Source of the DNA: Elusimicrobiota bacterium | Lineage (GTDB): Bacteria > Elusimicrobiota > Elusimicrobia > UBA1565 > UBA9628 | Length of the DNA: 16,310 bases | Direction of reading: 5' to 3' | Assembly: GCA_028871595.1 (NCBI GenBank) | Contig: JAGWMT010000045.1 | Coordinates: 1 to 16,310 of the forward strand | Part shown: piece after piece, positions 1-7,034 of the stretch | How positions within the stretch are numbered: position 1 is the first letter of the stretch | How the letters are laid out: each line of letters starts with the position of its first letter | Program-made: the position numbers and the translations under genes | Notes under the pieces: generated by a model | Told to the model about the DNA's origin: nothing | Databases searched by the model: none | What the model saw: the letters and a program-made list of their open reading frames with translations, nothing else

Positions 1-255
1 CGCGAGGCGTTGGTCGTTCGCTCCAAGAGCCTCCTCGCCAGCGGCGTGAAGTCTTCCTCGGGCGCGTTCGCGCCCGGCGACGTGGTCAGCCTGATGGAAG
101 GCGGCGTGGAGTTCGCCCGCGGCCTGACCAACTTCGGCGCCGAGGACCTAGGCAAGATTCGGGGGCTCAAGACCGCGCAGATCGAGGCCGTCCTGGGCCA
201 TAAGCCGGCCGACGAGGTCGTGCATCGCGACAACATGGCGGTGCTCGAGCCGTGA
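1..255 (+). CDS. proB: Glutamate 5-kinase, C-terminal PUA domain (5' truncated by window edge)
   Basis: Only the last 84 codons are inside the window, and the frame is open from base 1. Glutamate 5-kinase phosphorylates L-glutamate with ATP, the first step of proline synthesis in the cytoplasm. The visible part matches the PUA domain found at the C-terminus of bacterial ProB: a KSLLASGV segment, then GAFAPGDVVSL, ARGLTNF, and the closing VVHRDNMAVLEP, all typical of the family. The kinase domain lies upstream, outside the window. The stop codon TGA at 253-255 overlaps the GTG start of proA, so the two genes are almost certainly co-transcribed and translationally coupled. Identification rests on PUA motifs plus the proA neighbour, and is strong. 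Confidence 0.93.
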   Translation, partial: REALVVRSKSLLASGVKSSSGAFAPGDVVSLMEGGVEFARGLTNFGAEDLGKIRGLKTAQIEAVLGHKPADEVVHRDNMAVLEP

Positions 256-1505
256 CGAAGAATTTCGACGTCGAAAAAATGGCCCGCGAAGCGAAGGAGG
301 CATCCCGCTTCCTCGCGACATGCCCCACCTCCCGTAAGAACATGGCGCTGCGCGAGATGGCCAAGGCGTTGAGACGGCGCTCGAAAGCGATCTTGACGGC
401 GAACGGAAAAGAGGTCGCGGCGGCGAAGATTTCGGGCCGGACGGCGGCGTTCGTGGACCGGCTGACGCTCAATGAAGGACGGCTCGAGCAGGTGGCGAAG
501 GCTTTGGAACACGTCGCGCGTCTGCCCGATCCGGTGGGGGAAACGACGGAATTCGCCCGCCGGCCCAACGGGCTGCATATCCGCAAGATGCGCGTTCCGT
601 TGGGCGTGGTCGCCATCATTTACGAGTCCCGCCCCGGCGTGACGGCCGACGCGGCGGGATTATGCATCAAATCCGGAAACGCCGCGGTCCTGCGCGGCGG
701 AAAGGAGGCGGTGCGGACAAATCATCTAATTGCGGAGGCCTTGCGCGAAGGCATCCGTGCCGCCGGACTTCCATTGGGCGCCGTCGGTTTCGTCAATGAC
801 CCGGACCGAGCCGCCGTCCGCCGTCTGCTCCAGTTGGATTCGCTCATCGATTTGGTCATCCCCCGCGGCGGCCCCGACCTCACCGTGGCGGTGCGGCGGG
901 AATCGATGATTCCGGTCCTCGCTCACGACAAGGGCCTTTGTCATACATACGTCGACGCCCGCGCCGATCTCAAAATGGCGGAAGAGATCGCCTTCAACGC
1001 CAAGGCGTCCCGCCCCGGCGTGTGCAACGCGATGGAGACGTTGATCGTCCATCAAGCCGTGGCGAAAAAGTTTTTGCCCTCCATGGCCCGCCGTTTCGCC
1101 GCCGCCGGCGTCGAGCTCCGGGGCTGCCCGGATACCCGTCGTATCCTGCCGTTCATCAAGAAGGCGACGGACGCCGACTGGGACACTGAGTACCTCGATT
1201 TGATCCTGTCGGTCAAGATCGTCCGTTCGTTTGACGAGGCCGTTTCGCACATCGTCCGTCACGGTTCGGGTTTGGCGGAAGCCATCGTCACGGCAGACCG
1301 CCGTTCCGCGGAGCGATTTTTAAGATGCGTAGACGCCGGCGCGGTCTATTGGAACGCCTCCACCCGCTTCACCGACGGCGGGGAGTTCGGCCTGGGGGCG
1401 GAGATGGGGATCAGCACCCAGAAGCTGCACGCGCGCGGCCCCGTGGGCCTGGCCGGCCTCACGTGCGAGAAATACGTCGTTTCGGGGCGGGGCCAGACGC
1501 GGTGA
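252..1505 (+). CDS. proA: Gamma-glutamyl phosphate reductase
   Basis: Encodes 417 residues, the usual length for ProA. The enzyme reduces L-glutamyl-5-phosphate with NADPH to glutamate-5-semialdehyde, the second step of proline synthesis, and belongs to the aldehyde dehydrogenase superfamily. Visible family motifs include VAIIYESRPGVTADAAGLCIKSGNA (split here as VAIIYESRPGV and CIKSGNA), the glycine-rich LVIPRGGPDL, and RPGVCNAMETLIV, whose Cys258 is the expected catalytic thiol. Further on are DTEYLDLILSVKIV and the C-terminal GLGAEMGISTQKLHARGPVGL. The start is GTG at 252, chosen because it overlaps the proB stop (GTGA) and gives the normal N-terminus. No separate Shine-Dalgarno is evident, which fits coupling to proB. 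Its stop lies 7 bp from the stop of the convergent permease gene. Confidence 0.97.
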   Translation: MTKNFDVEKMAREAKEASRFLATCPTSRKNMALREMAKALRRRSKAILTANGKEVAAAKISGRTAAFVDRLTLNEGRLEQVAKALEHVARLPDPVGETTEFARRPNGLHIRKMRVPLGVVAIIYESRPGVTADAAGLCIKSGNAAVLRGGKEAVRTNHLIAEALREGIRAAGLPLGAVGFVNDPDRAAVRRLLQLDSLIDLVIPRGGPDLTVAVRRESMIPVLAHDKGLCHTYVDARADLKMAEEIAFNAKASRPGVCNAMETLIVHQAVAKKFLPSMARRFAAAGVELRGCPDTRRILPFIKKATDADWDTEYLDLILSVKIVRSFDEAVSHIVRHGSGLAEAIVTADRRSAERFLRCVDAGAVYWNASTRFTDGGEFGLGAEMGISTQKLHARGPVGLAGLTCEKYVVSGRGQTR

Positions 1506-1512
1506 GGACCGT

Positions 1513-2790
1513 CTACTCGTAGCGCAGGGACTCGATCGGGTCCAGCCGCGACGCCTGCCACGCGGGGCCCACCGAGAAGGCGAAGGAGACGGCCACGGCG
1601 ATGGCGGTCGAGACCAAGGCGTAAAGGATCGAGAAAGAGTTCGCCTGGCGCTCGTTGGGCGAGAACCAGATCACCGCCGCCGCGCCCAGCGCGGATCCGA
1701 CGACGCCCGACAACGCGCCCAGGACCAAGGCCTCCACCACGAATTGCGCGACGACGTCGCCGCGCGTGGCGCCCAGCGCGCGGCGCACGCCGATCTCGCG
1801 CACGCGCGAGAAGACCGTGGCCAAGGTCACATTGAGGATCCCGATCCCGCCGGCCAGCATGGCGACGATCCCGATCGCGGCCACGGACGCGATACGCCGT
1901 TTCATGGCCGCTATGGCGCCGGCCATCAGCTCCCGGTAATCCTTCGCCTCGAAGTCCATCTCCCCGCGGTGGCGATAAGCGAGAAGCTGTTCGATCAAGC
2001 GCCGGTAGCGCGCGGCGGTGGCCTCGTCGCCCGTGTCCACGTCGATCTCCTCCACCGAATCGGGGTTCTTCACCCAGGGCGGGACCAAGGTCCGCCGGTA
2101 GGTGGTCAGCGGCACCAGCGCGGTCCCGTCCTGGCCGTAGCCGTTCTGCGACCAGCGGGGATCCTGGTCCTTCGGCGGCTCCTTGAGCACGCCGATCACG
2201 CGGAATTCGTGGTCGCCGAGACGGATCCATTCGCCGAGGAGGTCGCGCTTCTTCAGATAGTCGGTGTACGGGGTGTCCGGAAAGTACTTGGCCCAGAACG
2301 GCTTGACCACCCAGCCGCCGGGCGCGATCAGCACGCAGACGCGGGCGGCTTCGCGCAGGTCGCGCGCATTGTAGAACCGGCCGCGCAGGTGGTACACCCA
2401 GTCGCGCCGCCGCCATTCGTCGGTCGTCGCGATCACCATCATGTTGTCGGTGTGAAACGAGCCGAACGACATCTTGGTGCTCCAGCCGCGGGCGAACGGG
2501 GAGACCATGTACAGCCCGGGGAAGCTTTCGCGGATGGCCGTCGCGTCGTCGGCGGTGAGGCCGTGCGACAGGCCCCGGGAGACGTAGCCCTCCTTCTTGT
2601 CGATCTCGATGCGGCCCGGGCCGACCAGCGCGATGGACTCCCGGTACCTTTTGTTGACGCTGGCCGTCTGGCTCAAGGTGTAGAGCGCCGCGGCGACGCC
2701 GACGGCCAGCGACGCGCACGTCAGGGTCGAGCGAGTCTTGTGCGCGCGGATCTCCACCAGCGCCCCCCGCACCAGATCGCCGGGGGTCAC
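1513..2790 (-). CDS. MacB/FtsX-type ABC transporter permease (second of pair)
   Basis: Encodes 425 residues with MacB-family architecture: TM helix 1 near residues 20-40, a large periplasmic domain of about 260 residues, then three TM helices near 302-325, 345-374 and 387-408. The cytoplasmic loop motif EIGVRRALGA (332-341), which contacts the ATPase, and the terminal SRLDPIESLRYE are hallmarks of FtsX/MacB permeases. It should form the membrane channel with the upstream permease, powered by the separate ATPase, with the operon's adaptor and TolC-like channel completing the exporter. The start is GTG at 2790: it overlaps the preceding stop by 4 bp (GTGA), is preceded by GGGAGG, and begins just before TM1. 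The frame stays open upstream to 3687, but that part lies inside the neighbour and is a shadow. The substrate is unknown. Last gene of the operon. Confidence 0.9.
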   Translation of the reverse strand: MTPGDLVRGALVEIRAHKTRSTLTCASLAVGVAAALYTLSQTASVNKRYRESIALVGPGRIEIDKKEGYVSRGLSHGLTADDATAIRESFPGLYMVSPFARGWSTKMSFGSFHTDNMMVIATTDEWRRRDWVYHLRGRFYNARDLREAARVCVLIAPGGWVVKPFWAKYFPDTPYTDYLKKRDLLGEWIRLGDHEFRVIGVLKEPPKDQDPRWSQNGYGQDGTALVPLTTYRRTLVPPWVKNPDSVEEIDVDTGDEATAARYRRLIEQLLAYRHRGEMDFEAKDYRELMAGAIAAMKRRIASVAAIGIVAMLAGGIGILNVTLATVFSRVREIGVRRALGATRGDVVAQFVVEALVLGALSGVVGSALGAAAVIWFSPNERQANSFSILYALVSTAIAVAVSFAFSVGPAWQASRLDPIESLRYE

Positions 2791-4061
2791 GATTCCTCCC
2801 GCATCGCCTCGACGGGATCCAGCCGCGAGGCCAGCCACGCGGGGTAGGCGGAGAAAACCGCGGCGACGGCCGCCGACAGCGCGATCATCCCCGCCGCGTG
2901 GTACCAAGCCAGCTGGATCACCGCGCGGTCGGCGGCCTTGGCCAAGGTGTTGATGCCGAGCGCGCCCAGACCGACGCCCGCCACCCCGCCGGCGAGGCCC
3001 AGGAGCGCCGCCTCGCTGACGAAGAGGGCGATCACGTCGGCGCGCTCCGCGCCCAGCGCGCGGCGCACGCCGATCTCCTTCATGCGCGAATACACCGCCG
3101 CCAAGGTGACGTTCAGGATTCCGATGCCTCCCGACAGCAGGGCGACGATGCCCAGGGCCAGGGCCACGGCCACGTCCTTGTTCTGGTCCCGGATCGAGTC
3201 CTCCAGGTCCTGACGGTCGCTTTTGACGTCGAAATCCTTCTCGCCGCGATGACGGATCTCCAGGATCTGCTCGATCCGGTGCCGCGCCGCTCCTAGGGTC
3301 TTCTCGTCGCCGGTGTCGATCTGAATCTTGTCGACGGCACCGAGCGCGTGGCGCCCTTGGGCGAGGTAGGCGTCGTACGAAGTCAACGGTAGGATGATGG
3401 AGGGGTTGCCCCATTTCTCCCAGCGCGGATCCAGGTCGCGGGGCGGAAGCTTGAGGACGCCGACGACCAGGAAGTCGTGGTCCGCGAACTCCAGGCGCTT
3501 TCCGAGCAGGTCGCGCCGGGTGACCAAGGTATCGAAGCCCCCGTGATAGTTCCAGAACGAGGCCCAGAACGGTTTCTTGAACCAGCCGCCGGGCTCCACC
3601 ACCAGGCAGACGCGCGCGGCCTCGCGCACGTCCTCCTCGTTGAGGAAGCGGCCGCGCAGACGGTACACCCAATTGCGCTTGCGCCATTCGGGCGTGACGC
3701 CCAGCGCCGAGGCATGGTCCAGGCGCTTGCCCTCGAAGATGGGATGGGCGTTCCAGCTCCGGGCGGAGGGGGAAACCATATAAAGCTCGGGCATCTCGGC
3801 GCGGATGGCCGAGGCGTCGTCCATGGTCAGGCCCTTGGAAAGTCCGCGCGACACGTAGTGCTCCTTCGCGGAGACCGTCAGCGCGCCCGGCCCCATCAGC
3901 TCCATGTTCTTGCGCAGGGCCTCCTGCATGCCCCGCGTCTGCGCCAGCGTGTAGAGCAGCGAGGCCGCCCCGACGGATATCGCCGAGAAGCTCAATAGGG
4001 ACCGGATCTTGTGGACGCGGATCTCGCGCGCCGCGGCGCGCGCCGCCTCGCCCAGGTTCAA
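2787..4061 (-). CDS. MacB/FtsX-type ABC transporter permease (first of pair)
   Basis: Encodes 424 residues, with TM1 near 20-40, a long periplasmic domain, and TM helices near 297-323, 341-368 and 387-408. It carries EIGVRRALGA at 329-338 and ends SRLDPVEAMREES. It is a close paralogue of the next gene. The periplasmic domains share YVSRGLS, GLYMVSP/ELYMVSP, LRGRF, REAARVC and PGGW with KPFWA, so the pair probably arose by tandem duplication and acts as a heterodimer. No nucleotide-binding domain is fused, unlike E. coli MacB; the ATPase is the preceding gene. The start is TTG at 4061, overlapping the ATPase stop by 4 bp (TTGA). A weak AAGGA lies about 13 nt upstream. Internal ATGs would remove TM1, so TTG is preferred but less certain than the frame. 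Confidence 0.88.
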   Translation of the reverse strand: MNLGEAARAAAREIRVHKIRSLLSFSAISVGAASLLYTLAQTRGMQEALRKNMELMGPGALTVSAKEHYVSRGLSKGLTMDDASAIRAEMPELYMVSPSARSWNAHPIFEGKRLDHASALGVTPEWRKRNWVYRLRGRFLNEEDVREAARVCLVVEPGGWFKKPFWASFWNYHGGFDTLVTRRDLLGKRLEFADHDFLVVGVLKLPPRDLDPRWEKWGNPSIILPLTSYDAYLAQGRHALGAVDKIQIDTGDEKTLGAARHRIEQILEIRHRGEKDFDVKSDRQDLEDSIRDQNKDVAVALALGIVALLSGGIGILNVTLAAVYSRMKEIGVRRALGAERADVIALFVSEAALLGLAGGVAGVGLGALGINTLAKAADRAVIQLAWYHAAGMIALSAAVAAVFSAYPAWLASRLDPVEAMREES

Positions 4062-4720
4062 GCGAGAAGCCCGTCCTTCAGACGCAGCACGCGCTCCGCG
4101 GCCGAGCCGATGTTCGGATCGTGGGTGACGAGAAGGACCGTCATGCCCTCGGAATGCAGTTCCTTGAGGAAGGCCATCACGTCGGCGCTGGATTTGGAGT
4201 CGAGGTTGCCGGTCGGTTCGTCGGCCAGCAGCAGCGGCGGCGCGTTGGAGAGAGCGCGCGCGATGCCCACGCGCTGCCGCTCCCCGCCGGACAGTTCCAG
4301 CGGCGTCCGCGCGCTCTTCGCGTCCAGGCCCACGCGCGCCAGCAGCTTGCGGGCCCGTTCGCGCCGCTCCTCCGGCGGCACCCCGGCGTAGGCCATGGGC
4401 AGGGCGACGTTCTCCAGGGCGGTGAGGCGGGGCAGGAGGTTGTAGGCTTGGAACACGAAGCCGATGTGCTCGCGGCGCAACCGGGTGCGCTCCGAGTCGG
4501 GCAGGCCGGCGGCGTCCACGCCTCCCAGGATGTAGCGTCCGCCGGACGGGCGGTCGAGCAGGCCCAGCAGGGCGAGCAAAGTGGATTTTCCGCAGCCGGA
4601 GGGCCCCATCACCGCGGCGAACTCCCCCCGCCCGATGCGGAAGCTGACGCCCTTGAGCGCGGCGTACTCGCCGTAGCTCCGCTTCAGGTCCTCGCAGACG
4701 ACGAGAGGTTCCGCGGCCAT
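4058..4720 (-). CDS. ABC transporter ATP-binding protein, LolD/MacB family
   Basis: Encodes 220 residues, the standard size of a stand-alone nucleotide-binding subunit. All ABC motifs are intact: Walker A GPSGCGKST at 39-47, Q-loop Gln91 in FVFQAYNLLPRLT, signature LSGGERQR at 143-150, Walker B LLLADEPT at 163-170 with catalytic Glu168, the D-loop GNLDS, and switch His200 in VTHD. The combination FQxxNLLPxLTAxENVxLP with ADEPTGNLDS is diagnostic for the MacB/LolD/FtsE group. It hydrolyses ATP at the inner membrane to drive the two downstream permeases. The ATG at 4720 lies 4 bp after the adaptor gene's stop, and only a poorly spaced AGGA precedes it, so re-initiation from the upstream gene is likely. 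The export substrate cannot be read from the sequence. Confidence 0.95.
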   Translation of the reverse strand: MAAEPLVVCEDLKRSYGEYAALKGVSFRIGRGEFAAVMGPSGCGKSTLLALLGLLDRPSGGRYILGGVDAAGLPDSERTRLRREHIGFVFQAYNLLPRLTALENVALPMAYAGVPPEERRERARKLLARVGLDAKSARTPLELSGGERQRVGIARALSNAPPLLLADEPTGNLDSKSSADVMAFLKELHSEGMTVLLVTHDPNIGSAAERVLRLKDGLLA

Positions 4721-4724
4721 GGTC

Positions 4725-5642
4725 CTAGGAGGCGGGTTTGTCGACGGGCTTCTCGGTCAGCAGCTTCTCGCCGGCCTTCAGCCCGCTCAGAAGCTCGGCG
4801 TCCGTCTCGTTGCGCAGGCCCAGCTTCAGCGTCACCTTGCGCGGTTTTTCCTTGGAGCCGGCCTCGCCGACGTAGGCGACGCTCGTGTCGCCCTCCTCGA
4901 ACACCGCCGAGAGCGGGATCTTCAGCACGTTCCGGCGGGACTCCAGGAGCCCGTCGACGCGGGCCGTCATGCCCGGCTTGAGCCGCGGGTCGTTCTTGGC
5001 GAGCGCCACGTCCACGCGGAAGCTCTTGATGCCGTTGTTGTCCTTCTCGGCCTGAGGGGAGACCAGGCTGACCTTCGCCGGGAACGTCGCGTTCGGGATG
5101 GCGTCCACGGTCACCTTGACCTCCATTCCCTCGCGCAGCTTGAGGACGTCCATTTCGCTGATTTTCATGCGCACGACCAGTCTCGTGAGGTCGGCGACCG
5201 TCATCAGGTACGTCGGCGAATTGGACTCGACCAGGCCGGTCACGTAGTCGCCCACGCGGGCGAGCGCGCTGGCCTCGCCGCTGCCCTGATGCTGATAGCG
5301 CATCACCACGCCGTCGATCGGCGCGACCACGGAGGTGGGCACGTAGCGCTCGGCCTCGCTGCGGCCGGGCTGGATCACGCACAGCTCGTCTCCGCGGCGC
5401 ACCCGGCTGCCCTCGTCCACGGTGATCTTCACCACCCGGCCGCTGACCTGCGACGCGATGTCGACGTAGTTCTTGGGAGCGATCTCGCCCGAGTCCACGA
5501 AGTGCTTTTCCAGATCCCCGCGCGTGACCACGGCGGCGTCGGCGGCGTCCGGCGGCGGCGCCGCCGCGTGCTTCTTCCACGCCCATCCGCCGACGGCGGC
5601 GGCGGCGGCGACGAACGCCCAAAATTTCCAGGATTTCACCAT
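4725..5642 (-). CDS. Periplasmic adaptor (membrane fusion) protein, MacA/HlyD family, hairpin-less
   Basis: Encodes 305 residues: an N-terminal membrane anchor at about 5-22, then a split biotinyl-lipoyl domain (about 60-90 and 105-115), a beta-barrel domain (about 150-230) with the family motif LKPGMTARVD, and a membrane-proximal domain (about 235-295) ending GLKAGEKLL. These match MacA-type adaptors, which bridge an inner-membrane ABC permease and an outer-membrane channel. The odd feature is the 14-residue linker (91-104) between the two lipoyl halves, where MacA has a coiled-coil hairpin of roughly 75 residues. The start is ATG at 5642, overlapping the TolC-like gene by 7 bp. The GTG at 5639 would give a 4-bp GTGA overlap like other junctions in this operon and cannot be excluded. 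Confidence 0.92.
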   Translation of the reverse strand: MVKSWKFWAFVAAAAAVGGWAWKKHAAAPPPDAADAAVVTRGDLEKHFVDSGEIAPKNYVDIASQVSGRVVKITVDEGSRVRRGDELCVIQPGRSEAERYVPTSVVAPIDGVVMRYQHQGSGEASALARVGDYVTGLVESNSPTYLMTVADLTRLVVRMKISEMDVLKLREGMEVKVTVDAIPNATFPAKVSLVSPQAEKDNNGIKSFRVDVALAKNDPRLKPGMTARVDGLLESRRNVLKIPLSAVFEEGDTSVAYVGEAGSKEKPRKVTLKLGLRNETDAELLSGLKAGEKLLTEKPVDKPAS

Positions 5643-6949
5643 AACGGAACCCCCGCGGCGCGGCGGTAAGCCGCGCGGTTGACGAAAATATCCTGCAGAG
5701 CGGTCGCTTTCGAGACGCGCGCCGACAGAAGATCGCTGCGCGCCTGGGCCATGCGCAGCGCGTCGGCCGTGCCTTGCCGGTACTGGGCCTCGACGATCTC
5801 CAGGCCGCGCTGGGCGATCTCCTCCTGTCGGAGCGAGAGACCGTAAGTCTCCGTGGCCCGTTCCAGGTTGATCCACGCCGCGTACAATTCGTCCCGGGAG
5901 GAGCGCAGGGCTCCCTCGGCCGCGGCGGCGGCGCGGCGGCGCTCGGCGCGCGCGGCCGCGTAGTTGAATCCCTGCGTGGCCCCGTTCCAGCCGAAGGGCA
6001 AAGTCAGGGAAAGTCCGACCTGACGGTTGGGGTTCGGGATCCCCAGGCTGGAGCTGGGCAGGCCGCTGGTCGCGGTATCCTGGCGGTTCCAAGTCGCGTT
6101 GAGCGCCAAGCTGGGGAAGATCCCGGACAAGGACTGCTTCTCCGACGTCTCGGCGCGCCGCTCGTCGCTGAGGGCGCGCGCGATCTCGGGGCGGCGCTCG
6201 GAGAGGCGCGCCGCGTCGTCCTCGATGCGGGGCAGGTCGGTGGTTCCCGGGTCCAGCTCCGTGGCGACCTCGGCCGGCGCCCACGGCGCCAGGCCCAGCA
6301 GCGAGTTGAACGGCTGCTGGGCGCCTTTGTAATCGGCCTCGGACGACACCAGGCGGATTTCGCTGGCGTGCCACTCGGTCTCGCTTTTATAAAGGTCCGC
6401 CAGGCCCTTCAACCCGTCCCGGTAGAGCCCTTGGGTCTGTTTGTACTGCTCTTCCTGGGCCCTCAGATCCTCTCGGGCGACGTCGCGCAGGCGCGCGCGC
6501 GCGTCCAGCGCGAAGAACGCCTGCAGGGCGGCGAAGGCCCGGTCCTGCCGGGCCGCCGAGAGCGCGAGCGCGGCCGAATCGCGGACGGCGGCGGCGGAGC
6601 GCGTCTTGAGAAGGTCCTGGAACCCGTTGAAGAGATTCCAATTCAGGGTCGTGTTCGACGTCATGTCGCCGCCCCGCACGCGCCAGCCGTGATGCCGATA
6701 GCCCAACGACGGATCGTCGCCGTACGGATAATCCTGGCCGGTGAAGGCAAGAGTGGGAAGCAGCATGGACGACATCTGGGCTTTGTACGCGTCGTCGGCG
6801 GCCCGCCAGGACTCCTCGGCCTGCCGGACCTCGGGCGAGGCGGCGAGCGCGCGCTTCACGTATTCGGCCGCGGACAGGCCGGACGCCGCGGCCGACGTCG
6901 CGGCTGCGGCCAATATGATCGCTAGGAACGGGAGGGAGCGGAACGTCAC
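5636..6949 (-). CDS. TolC-family outer membrane efflux protein
   Basis: Encodes 437 residues, within the usual range for outer membrane efflux proteins. A signal peptide covers about 1-23 (charged start, hydrophobic core, AAAS-type cleavage region). The mature part starts with LSAAEYVKRALAASPEVRQAEESW, the typical first helix, and has the two-fold repeat of the family. Long alpha-helical stretches alternate with amphipathic strands such as TTLNWNLFNG and QVGLSLTLPF. GTADALRMAQARSDLLSARV near the end is the classic second-repeat helix. It should form the trimeric outer-membrane duct for the downstream adaptor and ABC pump. The start is GTG at 6949, because an in-frame TAG sits at 6961-6959 and no other start precedes the signal peptide. 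No Shine-Dalgarno is visible, and the -10 box ends 6 nt upstream. First gene of the operon. Confidence 0.92.
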   Translation of the reverse strand: MTFRSLPFLAIILAAAATSAAASGLSAAEYVKRALAASPEVRQAEESWRAADDAYKAQMSSMLLPTLAFTGQDYPYGDDPSLGYRHHGWRVRGGDMTSNTTLNWNLFNGFQDLLKTRSAAAVRDSAALALSAARQDRAFAALQAFFALDARARLRDVAREDLRAQEEQYKQTQGLYRDGLKGLADLYKSETEWHASEIRLVSSEADYKGAQQPFNSLLGLAPWAPAEVATELDPGTTDLPRIEDDAARLSERRPEIARALSDERRAETSEKQSLSGIFPSLALNATWNRQDTATSGLPSSSLGIPNPNRQVGLSLTLPFGWNGATQGFNYAAARAERRRAAAAAEGALRSSRDELYAAWINLERATETYGLSLRQEEIAQRGLEIVEAQYRQGTADALRMAQARSDLLSARVSKATALQDIFVNRAAYRRAAGVPLW

Positions 6950-6955
6950 GATAAG

Positions 6956-6983
6956 ATTCTAGCGCATCGGAACCGGAAATCAT
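6956..6983 (-). promoter_or_regulatory. Predicted sigma70-type promoter of the export operon
   Basis: Reading the minus strand, a weak -35 ATGATT (6983-6978) is followed by a 16-bp spacer and a strong -10 TAGAAT (6961-6956, 5 of 6 to consensus). The -10 ends 6 nt before the GTG of the TolC-like gene, so transcription should begin at or next to the start codon. Confidence 0.55.
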
Positions 6984-6999
6984 GGGAAGAATCTGGGTC

Positions 7000-7028
7000 T
7001 TGACTCGATTTGTTCGCCGGGCTAAGCT
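7000..7028 (+). promoter_or_regulatory. Predicted sigma70-type promoter of the SseB-TPR gene
   Basis: A -35 TTGACT (7000-7005, 5 of 6), a 17-bp spacer and a -10 TAAGCT (7023-7028, 4 of 6). The -10 ends 6 nt before the ATG at 7035, and no Shine-Dalgarno lies between, which predicts a leaderless mRNA. It stands back to back with the export operon promoter, with 16 bp between the two -35 boxes. Confidence 0.65.
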
Positions 7029-7034
7029 GTCGTC

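Noticed and set aside
1769..1797. 29-bp exact direct repeat with 3049-3077 as a mobile-element or recombination site
   Set aside because: Both copies lie in the same conserved permease motif (IGVRRALGA), so paralogy and codon constraint explain it.
2791..3687. Upstream extension of the second permease to 724 residues
   Set aside because: The added part is out-of-frame reading of the first permease and is low-complexity Arg/Gly/Pro; GTG 2790 has overlap, Shine-Dalgarno and family N-terminus.
5643..6374. Upstream extension of the adaptor to 549 residues
   Set aside because: It is a shadow of the TolC-like gene in another frame; the membrane anchor begins at ATG 5642.
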